A stretch of DNA of 14,811 nucleotides, taken from Methanobacteriota archaeon. Its GTDB lineage: Archaea; Thermoplasmatota; Poseidoniia; Poseidoniales; Thalassarchaeaceae. Below are positions 1 to 6,473 of this stretch, in pieces. The position numbers and the translations under genes are program-made. The stretch's first letter is position 1. Each line of letters begins with the position of its first letter. The stretch covers positions 5,796 to 20,606 of the forward strand of contig NYXO01000013.1 in NCBI GenBank assembly GCA_002685415.1. Reading direction: 5' to 3'. The notes below the pieces were generated by a model. That model did not search any database. It saw only the letters and a program-made list of their open reading frames with translations, and had not been told where the DNA came from.

Positions 1-122
1 GCCAACAGTACTGTTCCCGCTGCAATTTGTTGAGCGAGATTCATTGAACCTTGGAACAGTAAAAAAAGCGGTGTTCCTAGTACTAAAAGGACTAGAAGCA
101 ATAGGCGTGTGTACGAAACCAT
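1..122 (-). CDS. N-terminus of an unidentified membrane or exported protein (partial)
   Basis: Reading the minus strand from the ATG at 122-120 gives 40 codons with no stop up to the window edge. The peptide begins MVSYTRLLLLVLLVLG and continues TPLFLLFQGSMNLAQQ, a short basic start followed by a strongly hydrophobic stretch at about residues 7-24. This is a signal anchor or the first membrane helix. The start is well supported: an in-frame TAG lies upstream at about 150, and a GGAGG Shine-Dalgarno sits 6 bases before the ATG. It follows rdgB on the same strand after a 37-base gap, so it is probably the third gene of the bud32-rdgB unit. Too little is visible to name a family. Confidence 0.65.
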   Translation of the reverse strand, partial: MVSYTRLLLLVLLVLGTPLFLLFQGSMNLAQQIAAGTVLL

Positions 123-128
123 GTCTGT

Positions 129-133
129 CCTCC
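129..133 (-). promoter_or_regulatory. Shine-Dalgarno GGAGG of the partial membrane protein gene
   Basis: The minus strand reads GGAGG, then six bases, then ATG. This is near-ideal spacing and fixes the start at 122. It also implies that the mRNA has a leader or arises by read-through from rdgB. Confidence 0.6.
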
Positions 134-159
134 GGGCTCCCACAACGGCTAGTCTCTAT

Positions 160-753
160 TCACTTTGACGGGGATTTGAGAAGATTTGAGAGCCCCAGCA
201 TGGCTTTTTTCCTGTGAGATATTTGATTCTTAATCTCATTTCCTAATTCCCCAAAGGTCCCTCCATCGCCTTCCTCTGGAATGAAAATCGGATCGTATCC
301 AAAGCCAGAACTACCTCTTGGGCGGTCGGATATCTTACCACGACATACTCCTTGCGATTTCCATGCTTGTTTTCCATCTGAAAGTATTGCTACCGCCCGA
401 TACTCTGCACCATAAATTCCTGAGTGTTTGACTTTCTCAATTATTCCCTCAAGCCCTATTTCTTTCTCAACATCCGAAGATTCTGCACCCGGCCATTCAG
501 GAAATGCATCTAGAAATATACCTGAATCTTCGACAAGAATTGCACTACTTTCTAATTCGCTTCCTTGTATTAATTCCATTGCTTGGCTTATTTTTGATTC
601 GGCTACGCCATCTAATCCGAGATGCTTTGGTTCGTCAAAGTTAGGTCTGAGTCCGTTAATTACCAAGCCCTCGACACTGTGTCCAAGAGGACCCAAGACC
701 TCTCTAGCTTCTGTAATTTTATTTTCATTTCCTGTTGCAAAAAGGATCCTCAT
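160..753 (-). CDS. rdgB: XTP/dITP diphosphatase (HAM1/RdgB family), non-canonical purine NTP pyrophosphatase
   Basis: This cytosolic house-cleaning enzyme hydrolyses ITP, dITP and XTP to monophosphates plus PPi, which keeps deaminated purines out of nucleic acids. The 197-residue product opens with MRILFATGNENK, the family's N-terminal nucleotide-binding signature. Further family marks are VEDSG at 74-78 with PG at 88-89, FGYDPIF at 151-157, and SHRKKA at 179-184. The open frame extends 19 codons upstream, but the ATG at 753 puts the signature at residue 1 and matches the usual family length, so I prefer it. It starts 10 bases after the bud32 stop on the same strand, which suggests co-transcription. 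A GAGG lies only three bases before the ATG, so the ribosome site is poor and coupling to bud32 is plausible. Function call is firm; the start is slightly uncertain. Confidence 0.93.
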   Translation of the reverse strand: MRILFATGNENKITEAREVLGPLGHSVEGLVINGLRPNFDEPKHLGLDGVAESKISQAMELIQGSELESSAILVEDSGIFLDAFPEWPGAESSDVEKEIGLEGIIEKVKHSGIYGAEYRAVAILSDGKQAWKSQGVCRGKISDRPRGSSGFGYDPIFIPEEGDGGTFGELGNEIKNQISHRKKAMLGLSNLLKSPSK

Positions 754-763
754 CTGCCTCAAC

Positions 764-1438
764 TCAAGCATGGTACCTGACTCTACCACGAATAGCATCG
801 AACCTGTCAACTACTTCTTTTGCGGACAAATGAGAGATGGCGGAGGATTTACCAGAATCTGCCGATAAATAGCCTTCAAGCATTGTTTCAACTGCTGATT
901 CAATATCATAATGGCTTGCAGTTAGACATTCGTTTAGTACCTGTAAATCTAGACCTAGTTGTTCTATCTCTGGAGCGATTTTAGAGAGGCCGAAATCGAT
1001 TAGGGTCAAATTTCCTTGATTATCAATTAGTACATTATGTGTAGTTAGATCTCCATGAGCGATATCGGATTCATGTAATTTTCGAATTAATTCTCCAAAC
1101 TTACGAATTTCTTTCGCACCTGCATCACCATTCTGTAATGCTTCATACAAAGGCACTCCATCTATTCTTGATAGTAACATCCATCCTCCATCTGCATCTA
1201 CATCCAATAGTGATGGAGAAGGAAAATCAATAGATTGTAAACGCGATAGAATCCTAGCCTCTGCAGCCAATCTTTGACGGGTTAATTTTCGATCTAATGA
1301 AGGGTGCCTATAGGCTCTTGGTTCCCTCTTTTTTAGAACCGCTTTTCGCCCCATCCAAGAGCCTGAAATTGCAGTTGCCTCTGCCCCGATGTGAAGGACC
1401 GTATCCTCAATCCACATCGGAATCGCCCCCTCATCCAT
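764..1438 (-). CDS. bud32: Bud32-type atypical protein kinase/ATPase of the KEOPS complex
   Basis: Bud32 (PRPK) is the small kinase-fold ATPase of KEOPS, which with Kae1, Cgi121 and Pcc1 makes the t6A modification at position 37 of ANN-decoding tRNAs. The 224-residue product has the compact Bud32 plan: a glycine-poor N-lobe starting IGAEA (17-21), the ATP lysine in AVLKK (Lys36), the family stretch REPRAYRHPSLD (38-49), the catalytic loop HGDLTTHN (128-135), and the metal-binding DFG at 148-150. The tail IRGRVR (216-221) matches the basic C-terminus of the family. In many archaea Bud32 is fused to Kae1. Here it stands alone, and kae1 is not in the window. A GGAGG lies three bases before the ATG at 1438; the internal ATG at 1417 is a possible alternative start. 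It is divergent from nadA across 58 bases. Confidence 0.93.
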   Translation of the reverse strand: MDEGAIPMWIEDTVLHIGAEATAISGSWMGRKAVLKKREPRAYRHPSLDRKLTRQRLAAEARILSRLQSIDFPSPSLLDVDADGGWMLLSRIDGVPLYEALQNGDAGAKEIRKFGELIRKLHESDIAHGDLTTHNVLIDNQGNLTLIDFGLSKIAPEIEQLGLDLQVLNECLTASHYDIESAVETMLEGYLSADSGKSSAISHLSAKEVVDRFDAIRGRVRYHA

Positions 1439-1496
1439 ACCCCTCCGAGATGAGATGCCTTGAAAGCGGTTGCACAGGACGAAGTAGCGAGTTTAG
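1439..1496. promoter_or_regulatory. Short divergent intergenic region between bud32 and nadA
   Basis: Only 58 bases separate two divergent starts, so both promoters must lie here or reach into the coding regions. The bud32 side carries GGAGG at 1442-1446. I see no Shine-Dalgarno on the nadA side, which suggests a leaderless or very short leader. No convincing TATA box could be picked out by eye. Assignment is by position only. Confidence 0.3.
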
Positions 1497-2582
1497 ATGA
1501 CTATGCAGATGCCCTCGGCCCCGCTACCGCGAGGTTTAGTAACTCCCAAGGCATATTCTAAGGAAGAGATAGAAGCAGAGGCTAAGAGGTTACAGAAGGT
1601 CATCAATCAAGGTGCACTTTGGGACATTGAAACTTGCAAAACAATTGCACCACTGACTCTCGAAATTAATCAATTAAAGAAAGAGAACGATGTTTTTCTC
1701 ATCGCTCATTCTTATCAAACTCCGGATATCGTATACGGAGTAGCGGACTCTGTATCCGACAGTTACTCACTATCCAAGGCCGCTAGAGATGCACCGCAGC
1801 AAACCATTCTATTTTCTAGTGTGCGCTTCATGGCTGAGACTGCGAAAATTGTCAGCCCCCACAAGACCGTTCTACACCCCTCTCCGGATGCCGGCTGTAC
1901 TCTTTCTGATAGCATAACTGCAGAGGATGTTCGTGAGTTAAAGTCGAGATATCCGGGAGTCCCTGTGGCATGTTACATCAACACAACTGCCGAAGTAAAG
2001 GCTGAGGTTGATGTCTGCGTAACAAGTAGCAATTATCTCAAAATTTGTGAGAGGCTCCCTGGTGATCGAATAATCTTCGTACCTGATCAATTGATGGGTA
2101 AACACCTTGCTGAACATCTCGCTGGAAAGAAGGAAGTCATCAATTACGATGGCGAATGTTATGTTCACGCTACTTTTACTGGAGAAAAAATACGCTCATG
2201 GAGAGACAGGACTGCTGAGCAGGGTATCGCATTACAGGTATTGAGCCATCCAGAATGCGATGCGGACGTAATCGCAGAGAGCGACATTGTAGGTAGCAGC
2301 GAAGTACTTCGAGAAGAGGCCTTGAGGCTTGGTTCAGAAGGAAAATCCGATATTATGCTAATTACAGAATGTGGAACTGCTGATCGGGTTAGGGCAGAAT
2401 CAGAAAATGAGCTGAATCTAATTGGAACTTGTGTTATGTGCCGTTACATGAAAATGACTCAATTGGAAGATATACTTCAGGCACTACGAGAACCTCACCC
2501 AGATCAAATCATTGAACTCGATGATGAAATTATTCAGCGTGCACAGAGAAGTTTAGACGAAATGTTCAGGCTTGCTGAATGA
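1497..2582 (+). CDS. nadA: Quinolinate synthase A, [4Fe-4S] enzyme of NAD biosynthesis
   Basis: NadA condenses iminoaspartate with dihydroxyacetone phosphate to quinolinate, using a [4Fe-4S] cluster held by three cysteines. The 361-residue product matches the family throughout. AHSYQ at 70-74 corresponds to the canonical AHYYQ, followed by VADSVSDS and a FMAETAK block at 111-117. The cluster ligands are best assigned as Cys134 (in AGCTLSDS), Cys174 (in DVCVTSSN) and Cys312 in GTCVMC; Cys315 is an extra nearby cysteine. HPEC at 251-254 is the conserved active-site His/Glu block. Three ATG codons fall within the first five codons (1497, 1503, 1509) and none has a Shine-Dalgarno, so the exact start is soft. 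nadB and nadC are not in the window. The stop codon directly touches the stop codon of the convergent PAP2 gene. Confidence 0.95.
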   Translation: MTMQMPSAPLPRGLVTPKAYSKEEIEAEAKRLQKVINQGALWDIETCKTIAPLTLEINQLKKENDVFLIAHSYQTPDIVYGVADSVSDSYSLSKAARDAPQQTILFSSVRFMAETAKIVSPHKTVLHPSPDAGCTLSDSITAEDVRELKSRYPGVPVACYINTTAEVKAEVDVCVTSSNYLKICERLPGDRIIFVPDQLMGKHLAEHLAGKKEVINYDGECYVHATFTGEKIRSWRDRTAEQGIALQVLSHPECDADVIAESDIVGSSEVLREEALRLGSEGKSDIMLITECGTADRVRAESENELNLIGTCVMCRYMKMTQLEDILQALREPHPDQIIELDDEIIQRAQRSLDEMFRLAE

Positions 2583-4715
2583 TTAATTCTCTCGACGCCC
2601 ATTGGCTTTAGAAGAAACATTTGCAGATTGGAAAGCATACAGAATCATCATTGGAATTAGAAGTACAATCGAAGATTGTAATACCACAGATGAATATGGC
2701 TCAAAGGTTTCTTCCAATGCATACATTCGTATTTCCAAATCTCCGTCTTCCTGACTTTCTATCCACGCTACATTTGATTTCAGGACTTGAGGATTAGATT
2801 GGTCAACCTCATCATCAATTGTCAACTGTAATGTTCTATTCTCAACTATATCGTGAAGGAATACATCCCTAGCAGTTAGTAAATCATCGTCTTCAGCAGT
2901 TGGATCAAATCTAGGAATTTGAAGAAATGCAACATTGCCTCCCAAGATGCTTGGTGAGGAAGAAGGCCAAACTGGATCTGAAAGCAATATTTGTGTCCCT
3001 GTCCTCAAATCAATTAGAATTGTTCGATTAACAGGACCTACATCTACAACGGCGACGATATAGTCACCTTCCATTACAAGGTCTACTATTGTAGAATTGG
3101 AATAATCTACACGTTCTTCAAATAAATCCTCAAGAAATTCATCAACATCCTCATCTGTCGTATCTCCAATATCGATACGTGCAGTAAACTGAGTAGCAAG
3201 AGATATGATTTCCAAAACTGGACCATTCTCAGTAGAGTTTGCAATCCCGATTTGGGAACCTGATGAGGCGACAATACTGAATGGACCTTCTAGTGAAGGA
3301 TATTCTGTAATCACACCATCTCTATCTCGATAGACTAACTCTTCGGAATAAACTACTGCAACAACAGCCTCTTGTTCGGCATTTTCAGCTAATAGGACAT
3401 CGATGATTGGAGCAGAATTAGCATTAGTTTCTTCTCTCAACCAATCCAGATTGAATGTCTGATCTTCATAATTAAATGACCAAAATTCTAACTTTTGATT
3501 ATCAAAGATAACTACTCCCTTTTCTGAAGCCGTAACTCTTGGAATAGAAGTCCACCCCTCTTCTCCAAGAATTATTGTAGAGATTGTTTCTGACATTCTA
3601 GAATCAGAGTTCCAAGAGATAATTTCCACTGTTCCATTATCATTTTCTTGTACGGTAACTAACCAATCTCCTGAACCCGCGGTATAAGTTGGGGTAACCC
3701 CTTCAACGGGGAAATCTTGGTGAGTTGCGTCCCAAAGTAAAACCAAACCGGTTCCAAGAAGAATGGCAATAATCACCGCTCCTGTTTGGGTTTTCGAGGG
3801 TTCTCTATATGGATCAATCTGTGCGTTTATTGATTTCTTAATTCCTACAAACCATGCCCTAGGATCTTTCATGAATCTAGCTAATCGACGCGTAAAGAGA
3901 CGCTCGTCTGCAAATCTCCAAACTGGCTCGTGAGTTCTTTCGGTTAGATTGACGGCGAGTGTTGCCACCAGAATTCCACCAATTATGTCAACCACCCAAT
4001 GGATTCCAAGGTACAGGATTGTAAATCCAGTCAACAATATGAAAATCATTAGTGCGGTTCTAAACTTGGCCCAACGACCATCATCATCCCACTTTAGATA
4101 AGTCAACCACACTGCAAATGGCAGGCCAATATGGAGACTAGGCATGCCGTTTGTAAACGGGTCTATTCTGGTGAACCAATTGTGTATTTCGGGTGTTAAA
4201 TCATAGGCGATTGTTTCCATCGCTGGGATGTGATCTCCAGTCACTCTTACGTTGAAAAATAAGTAAAATGGAATTGCCAATACATAGACCCAGAACATCG
4301 ACAATGAGACTCTATCTGCCATGTGACGATCATCAAAGTATATCGGGTAAACGAATGATGCGAAGGTTGCTGTCATGAATCCCATGACATAGAAGTGAGT
4401 TAGAGCAATTGACAATAATTCATTTTGGAAAGCATCCTGAATCCACAGTACAATATCTCCCTCTATAGCGTAGACATATGGAGTCATATCGAGTTGAGTA
4501 TTTGCCATCAAGATACGATCTATTTGGTCGAGAATATCCTTCCAAAGATAGACCGAGAATACTACAAACATGTGAGCCCAGTAGCGACGGAACATATCGA
4601 CGAAACCTTGAATTCTGATTTTCGCCCAAGGCGGTTTCATCAAAGGCATTAGAGCAACGGATAGCAGAATAGCGCCCATCAACCAAGAGATGTAGATTCC
4701 AGAGCCACCCGCCAT
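2583..4715 (-). CDS. PAP2-superfamily membrane phosphatase/phosphotransferase fused to a large extracytoplasmic beta-rich domain
   Basis: The first half is a polytopic membrane enzyme of the PAP2 superfamily. It resembles the Aur1/inositol-phosphorylceramide-synthase-like branch: GMPSLHIGLPFAVW holds the PSxH motif (His about residue 195 from the ATG), and YLGIHWVVDIIGG holds the second catalytic His and its Asp (about 239 and 243). Such enzymes hydrolyse or transfer lipid-linked phosphate groups; the substrate here is unknown. Several hydrophobic segments lie between residues 5 and 260. A further TM at about 312-328 leads into roughly 345 residues of beta-rich sequence with propeller-like phrases (SNVAWIES, LEIRMYAL), and a last TM at about 676-696 precedes a short basic tail. 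The open frame reaches a GTG at 4727, but the ATG at 4715 has GGAG six bases upstream and is preferred. It lies downstream of mrp on the same strand. Confidence 0.82.
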   Translation of the reverse strand: MAGGSGIYISWLMGAILLSVALMPLMKPPWAKIRIQGFVDMFRRYWAHMFVVFSVYLWKDILDQIDRILMANTQLDMTPYVYAIEGDIVLWIQDAFQNELLSIALTHFYVMGFMTATFASFVYPIYFDDRHMADRVSLSMFWVYVLAIPFYLFFNVRVTGDHIPAMETIAYDLTPEIHNWFTRIDPFTNGMPSLHIGLPFAVWLTYLKWDDDGRWAKFRTALMIFILLTGFTILYLGIHWVVDIIGGILVATLAVNLTERTHEPVWRFADERLFTRRLARFMKDPRAWFVGIKKSINAQIDPYREPSKTQTGAVIIAILLGTGLVLLWDATHQDFPVEGVTPTYTAGSGDWLVTVQENDNGTVEIISWNSDSRMSETISTIILGEEGWTSIPRVTASEKGVVIFDNQKLEFWSFNYEDQTFNLDWLREETNANSAPIIDVLLAENAEQEAVVAVVYSEELVYRDRDGVITEYPSLEGPFSIVASSGSQIGIANSTENGPVLEIISLATQFTARIDIGDTTDEDVDEFLEDLFEERVDYSNSTIVDLVMEGDYIVAVVDVGPVNRTILIDLRTGTQILLSDPVWPSSSPSILGGNVAFLQIPRFDPTAEDDDLLTARDVFLHDIVENRTLQLTIDDEVDQSNPQVLKSNVAWIESQEDGDLEIRMYALEETFEPYSSVVLQSSIVLLIPMMILYAFQSANVSSKANGRREN

Positions 4716-4802
4716 ACCGGTCTCCACTCCCTAAATCATCGAGGCAACCGATATCTCAAGAATCCACCCCTAAGCAAATCGAGAGCGAAAACCCATCAAA
4801 TT

Positions 4803-4827
4803 CGTCCGAATCTAAGAGATTCGGACG
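4803..4827 (-). terminator. Perfect 11-bp hairpin spanning the mrp stop codon
   Basis: CGTCCGAATCT (4803-4813) and AGATTCGGACG (4817-4827) are exact reverse complements separated by three bases. On the minus-strand transcript this is an 11-bp stem whose three-base loop and adjoining arm contain the mrp TAG stop. A TTTT tract follows about 10 bases later. It could end or attenuate transcription between mrp and the PAP2 gene, or protect a 3' end. Archaeal termination mainly uses U-tracts, so the terminator role is inference; the hairpin itself is seen directly. Confidence 0.55.
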
Positions 4828-5843
4828 GTTGGACCACTACTTCCCTCTAATTCGGCCAGTACATTATCCACAACCGCATCGAAAGCTGCGGCGGTAGCAC
4901 CATCAGGCTCGGCAATAATGCGATGTACACCATCGTCACCGCCTCTGACAATACCTGGGTCGAATGGTAAGGCACCAAGGAATGGGACTTCGAGTTCGAC
5001 CGCTGCGGCCTCTCCTCCACCGGATTTGAAAACGTCTAGGGTAACAGACCAATCTCCATTCTCATCGGTGGTTGATTCGATAGCGGTTCCAGTAGGTCCC
5101 ATGACGCTGATTTGCGAGTTAGGCTCAGCCTTTCCATGGAGTGTATATCCACTCATATTTTCGACAACCCCTAAGCATGGTAAAGAAATGGTTTTGGCGA
5201 AATTAATCGACTTACGAGAATCTAGTAAAGCAACGTCTTGAGGTGTTGTTACGATTACTACTCCATCAATACCTGGAAGGCTCTGTGATACGGTAAGAGG
5301 TTCGTCGCTAGTTCCCGGTGGGAAGTCGATGATTAGGGCATCTAATTCTCCCCATGCGACGTCTCCAATGAATTGTTGAATTGCTCCAAGTTTGATTGGC
5401 CCGCGCCAAATTACCGGCTTATCCGGGTCTTCGATCAGGAAAGCCATGGAAATTACCTTCAGTCCATGAGGTCCAATCGCTGGAAAAATTTGACCGTCTT
5501 CAACGTGCAATTCAGCATCCTCAATACCTAGCATCTTAGGTACATTAGGACCGGTGATGTCGATATCCATTAGTCCAACTTTCTTTCCTTGTCGAGCAAG
5601 CGAAAGAGCCAGTCCGACCGACACTGTAGATTTGCCTACTCCACCCTTTCCAGAGAGAACCATCACCTTGTGTTTGATCTCCTCGTCTAACTGAGTCATC
5701 CGCATCTTTCGGCGCATCTGTGCGTATGCTTGCTCCATTTGCGCCTTCTGTTCAGGGGAAGCAGGTGCTTCCTCTGGTGAGCCTTGTGAATCGGCCATTG
5801 GAAGACCACCGCCCGGGTGGTGAGAGATTGGCGAATCTGACAT
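4812..5843 (-). CDS. mrp: Mrp/ApbC/Nbp35-family P-loop ATPase with an unusual Ig-like insert in place of the CxxC motif
   Basis: Mrp/Nbp35 ATPases act as cytosolic carriers or scaffolds for Fe-S clusters. The 343-residue product has a polar N-terminal extension (1-56), the deviant Walker [10 protein letters not shown] (65-73), [14 protein letters not shown] (93-106), Walker B/switch [14 protein letters not shown] (171-184), [10 protein letters not shown] (199-208) and ENMSG (228-232), then SGGGEAAA (274-281) and [11 protein letters not shown] (286-296). Normally CPxC sits between ENMS and the GGGE block. Here that stretch is about 27 residues longer, contains no cysteine, and reads like part of a bacterial Ig-like domain. 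The only cysteine in the whole protein is Cys223, so canonical cluster binding by CxxC is not possible. No Shine-Dalgarno precedes the ATG at 5843; an internal ATG at 5798 is possible. The family call is firm; whether it still carries clusters is doubtful. Confidence 0.92.
   Translation of the reverse strand: MSDSPISHHPGGGLPMADSQGSPEEAPASPEQKAQMEQAYAQMRRKMRMTQLDEEIKHKVMVLSGKGGVGKSTVSVGLALSLARQGKKVGLMDIDITGPNVPKMLGIEDAELHVEDGQIFPAIGPHGLKVISMAFLIEDPDKPVIWRGPIKLGAIQQFIGDVAWGELDALIIDFPPGTSDEPLTVSQSLPGIDGVVIVTTPQDVALLDSRKSINFAKTISLPCLGVVENMSGYTLHGKAEPNSQISVMGPTGTAIESTTDENGDWSVTLDVFKSGGGEAAAVELEVPFLGALPFDPGIVRGGDDGVHRIIAEPDGATAAAFDAVVDNVLAELEGSSGPTVRIS
5034..5132 (-). other. Ig-like (Big-domain-like) segment inserted in Mrp
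   Basis: This encodes residues 238-270 of Mrp. The phrases [13 protein letters not shown] and [12 protein letters not shown] follow the first half of the bacterial Ig-like consensus (AxPxSxVxV...GT...TTDxxGxWSVTL) seen in adhesins. Both flanks are canonical Mrp sequence in the same frame. The resemblance is by pattern reading, not by a profile search. Confidence 0.6.
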
Positions 5844-5914
5844 TGATTGGAAGGGCGAGGTGAGGCCTACTTCAAGCCTGCGTGGTGAAAATAAAACAAA
5901 CTCGGGTCAAAAAT

Positions 5915-5929
5915 CAGCCCTTTGGGCTG
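5915..5929. promoter_or_regulatory. Inverted repeat CAGCCC-TTT-GGGCTG between divergent mrp and arsC-like genes
   Basis: A perfect 6-bp inverted repeat with a 3-base centre lies midway in the 136-base divergent region. AT-rich, TATA-like stretches flank it: GTTTTATTTT read toward mrp (about 5888-5897) and GTATTCTAT read toward the arsC-like gene (about 5930-5938). That is a sensible place for an operator serving both promoters. No regulator is identified. Confidence 0.3.
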
Positions 5930-5979
5930 TGTATTCTATTGGTGTTTCCTTCAAGTAGGGTGGCTACCACAGATGATAC

Positions 5980-6342
5980 ATGCGCCTACTGTTTGTATGT
6001 GTGGGGAATACCTGTCGAAGCCAAATGGCAGAAGCATTAGCTCGACATTTTGGCCATGAGGCAGCATCCGCAGGAACACACCCGGGATCAAGTGTGGCTG
6101 AAAACTCACTAACAGTGTTAGAGGAAATGGGGGTTAGCACATCTGGTCTAAGGCCAAAATCTGTAGACGATATAGAAACTGAAGGCTGGGACATGATAAT
6201 CAGCATGGGCTGTGGAGTTGAATGCCCAATGCTTCCTATTGCAGAAGATTGGGGGCTTGAGGACCCGGTTGGATTATCCATCGATGTCTATCGAAGTACA
6301 CGGGATACAATCATCGAGAACCTACAGAGACTCGCTGCTTAG
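5980..6342 (+). CDS. arsC: Arsenate reductase/low-molecular-weight protein tyrosine phosphatase family (thioredoxin-coupled ArsC type)
   Basis: This is a small cytosolic enzyme of 120 residues. It has the LMW-phosphatase P-loop VCVGNTCRSQMAEAL, with the nucleophile Cys7 and Arg13 in a C-x5-R loop, then SAGTHP (30-35). MGCGVECP supplies two further cysteines, Cys78 and Cys82, and WGLEDP contains the general-acid Asp95. The second and third redox cysteines point to arsenate reductase (As(V) to As(III), regenerated by thioredoxin) rather than a plain tyrosine phosphatase. There is no arsenite exporter or ArsR nearby, so a housekeeping thiol-phosphatase role remains possible. No Shine-Dalgarno lies close to the ATG, suggesting a leaderless mRNA. 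A tRNA gene follows 44 bases downstream on the same strand. Confidence 0.85.
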   Translation: MRLLFVCVGNTCRSQMAEALARHFGHEAASAGTHPGSSVAENSLTVLEEMGVSTSGLRPKSVDDIETEGWDMIISMGCGVECPMLPIAEDWGLEDPVGLSIDVYRSTRDTIIENLQRLAA

Positions 6343-6386
6343 ACCACCGACGCTTAGAAAAGTGAGTCTTGATTCCGGAATTTCAC

Positions 6387-6461
6387 ACGAGTGTAGTGTA
6401 GTGGTTATCACCGGGCGTTGCCAACGCCTGAACCCGGGTTCAAATCCCGGCACTCGTACCA
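6387..6461 (+). tRNA. tRNA-Gly (anticodon GCC), with encoded CCA
   Basis: It folds by hand into a full cloverleaf. The acceptor ACGAGTG pairs perfectly with CACTCGT. The D-arm is GTGT/TCAC with three pairs and a T-T mismatch. The anticodon stem GGGCG/CGCCT (one G-U) carries loop TTGCCAA with anticodon GCC at 6420-6422. The variable loop is four bases, and the T-stem CCGGG/CCCGG has loop TTCAAAT. Discriminator A is at 6458 and CCA is encoded at 6459-6461. There is no intron. The first pair is A-U rather than the more usual G-C. It ends 12 bases before the stop codon of the convergent surface-protein gene. Confidence 0.95.
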
Positions 6462-6473
6462 AAATATACCAAT

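Noticed and set aside
754..810. Nineteen-codon N-terminal extension of the rdgB frame
   Set aside because: HAM1 proteins begin at the M-x-I-x-F-A-T-G-N signature. The extension overlaps the bud32 end and has no family counterpart.
428..868. 146-codon plus-strand open frame across rdgB and the end of bud32
   Set aside because: Shadow of two confidently identified minus-strand genes, with no recognisable domain or ribosome site.
4716..4727. GTG start four codons upstream for the PAP2 protein
   Set aside because: The ATG at 4715 has GGAG at good spacing, while the GTG has a purine-rich site almost touching it.
5980..6461. Arsenic-resistance operon or tRNA-associated mobile element at the tRNA-Gly
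   Set aside because: No arsenite exporter, ArsR, integrase or repeated tRNA 3' end was found nearby. The tRNA and arsC-like gene look like ordinary neighbours.
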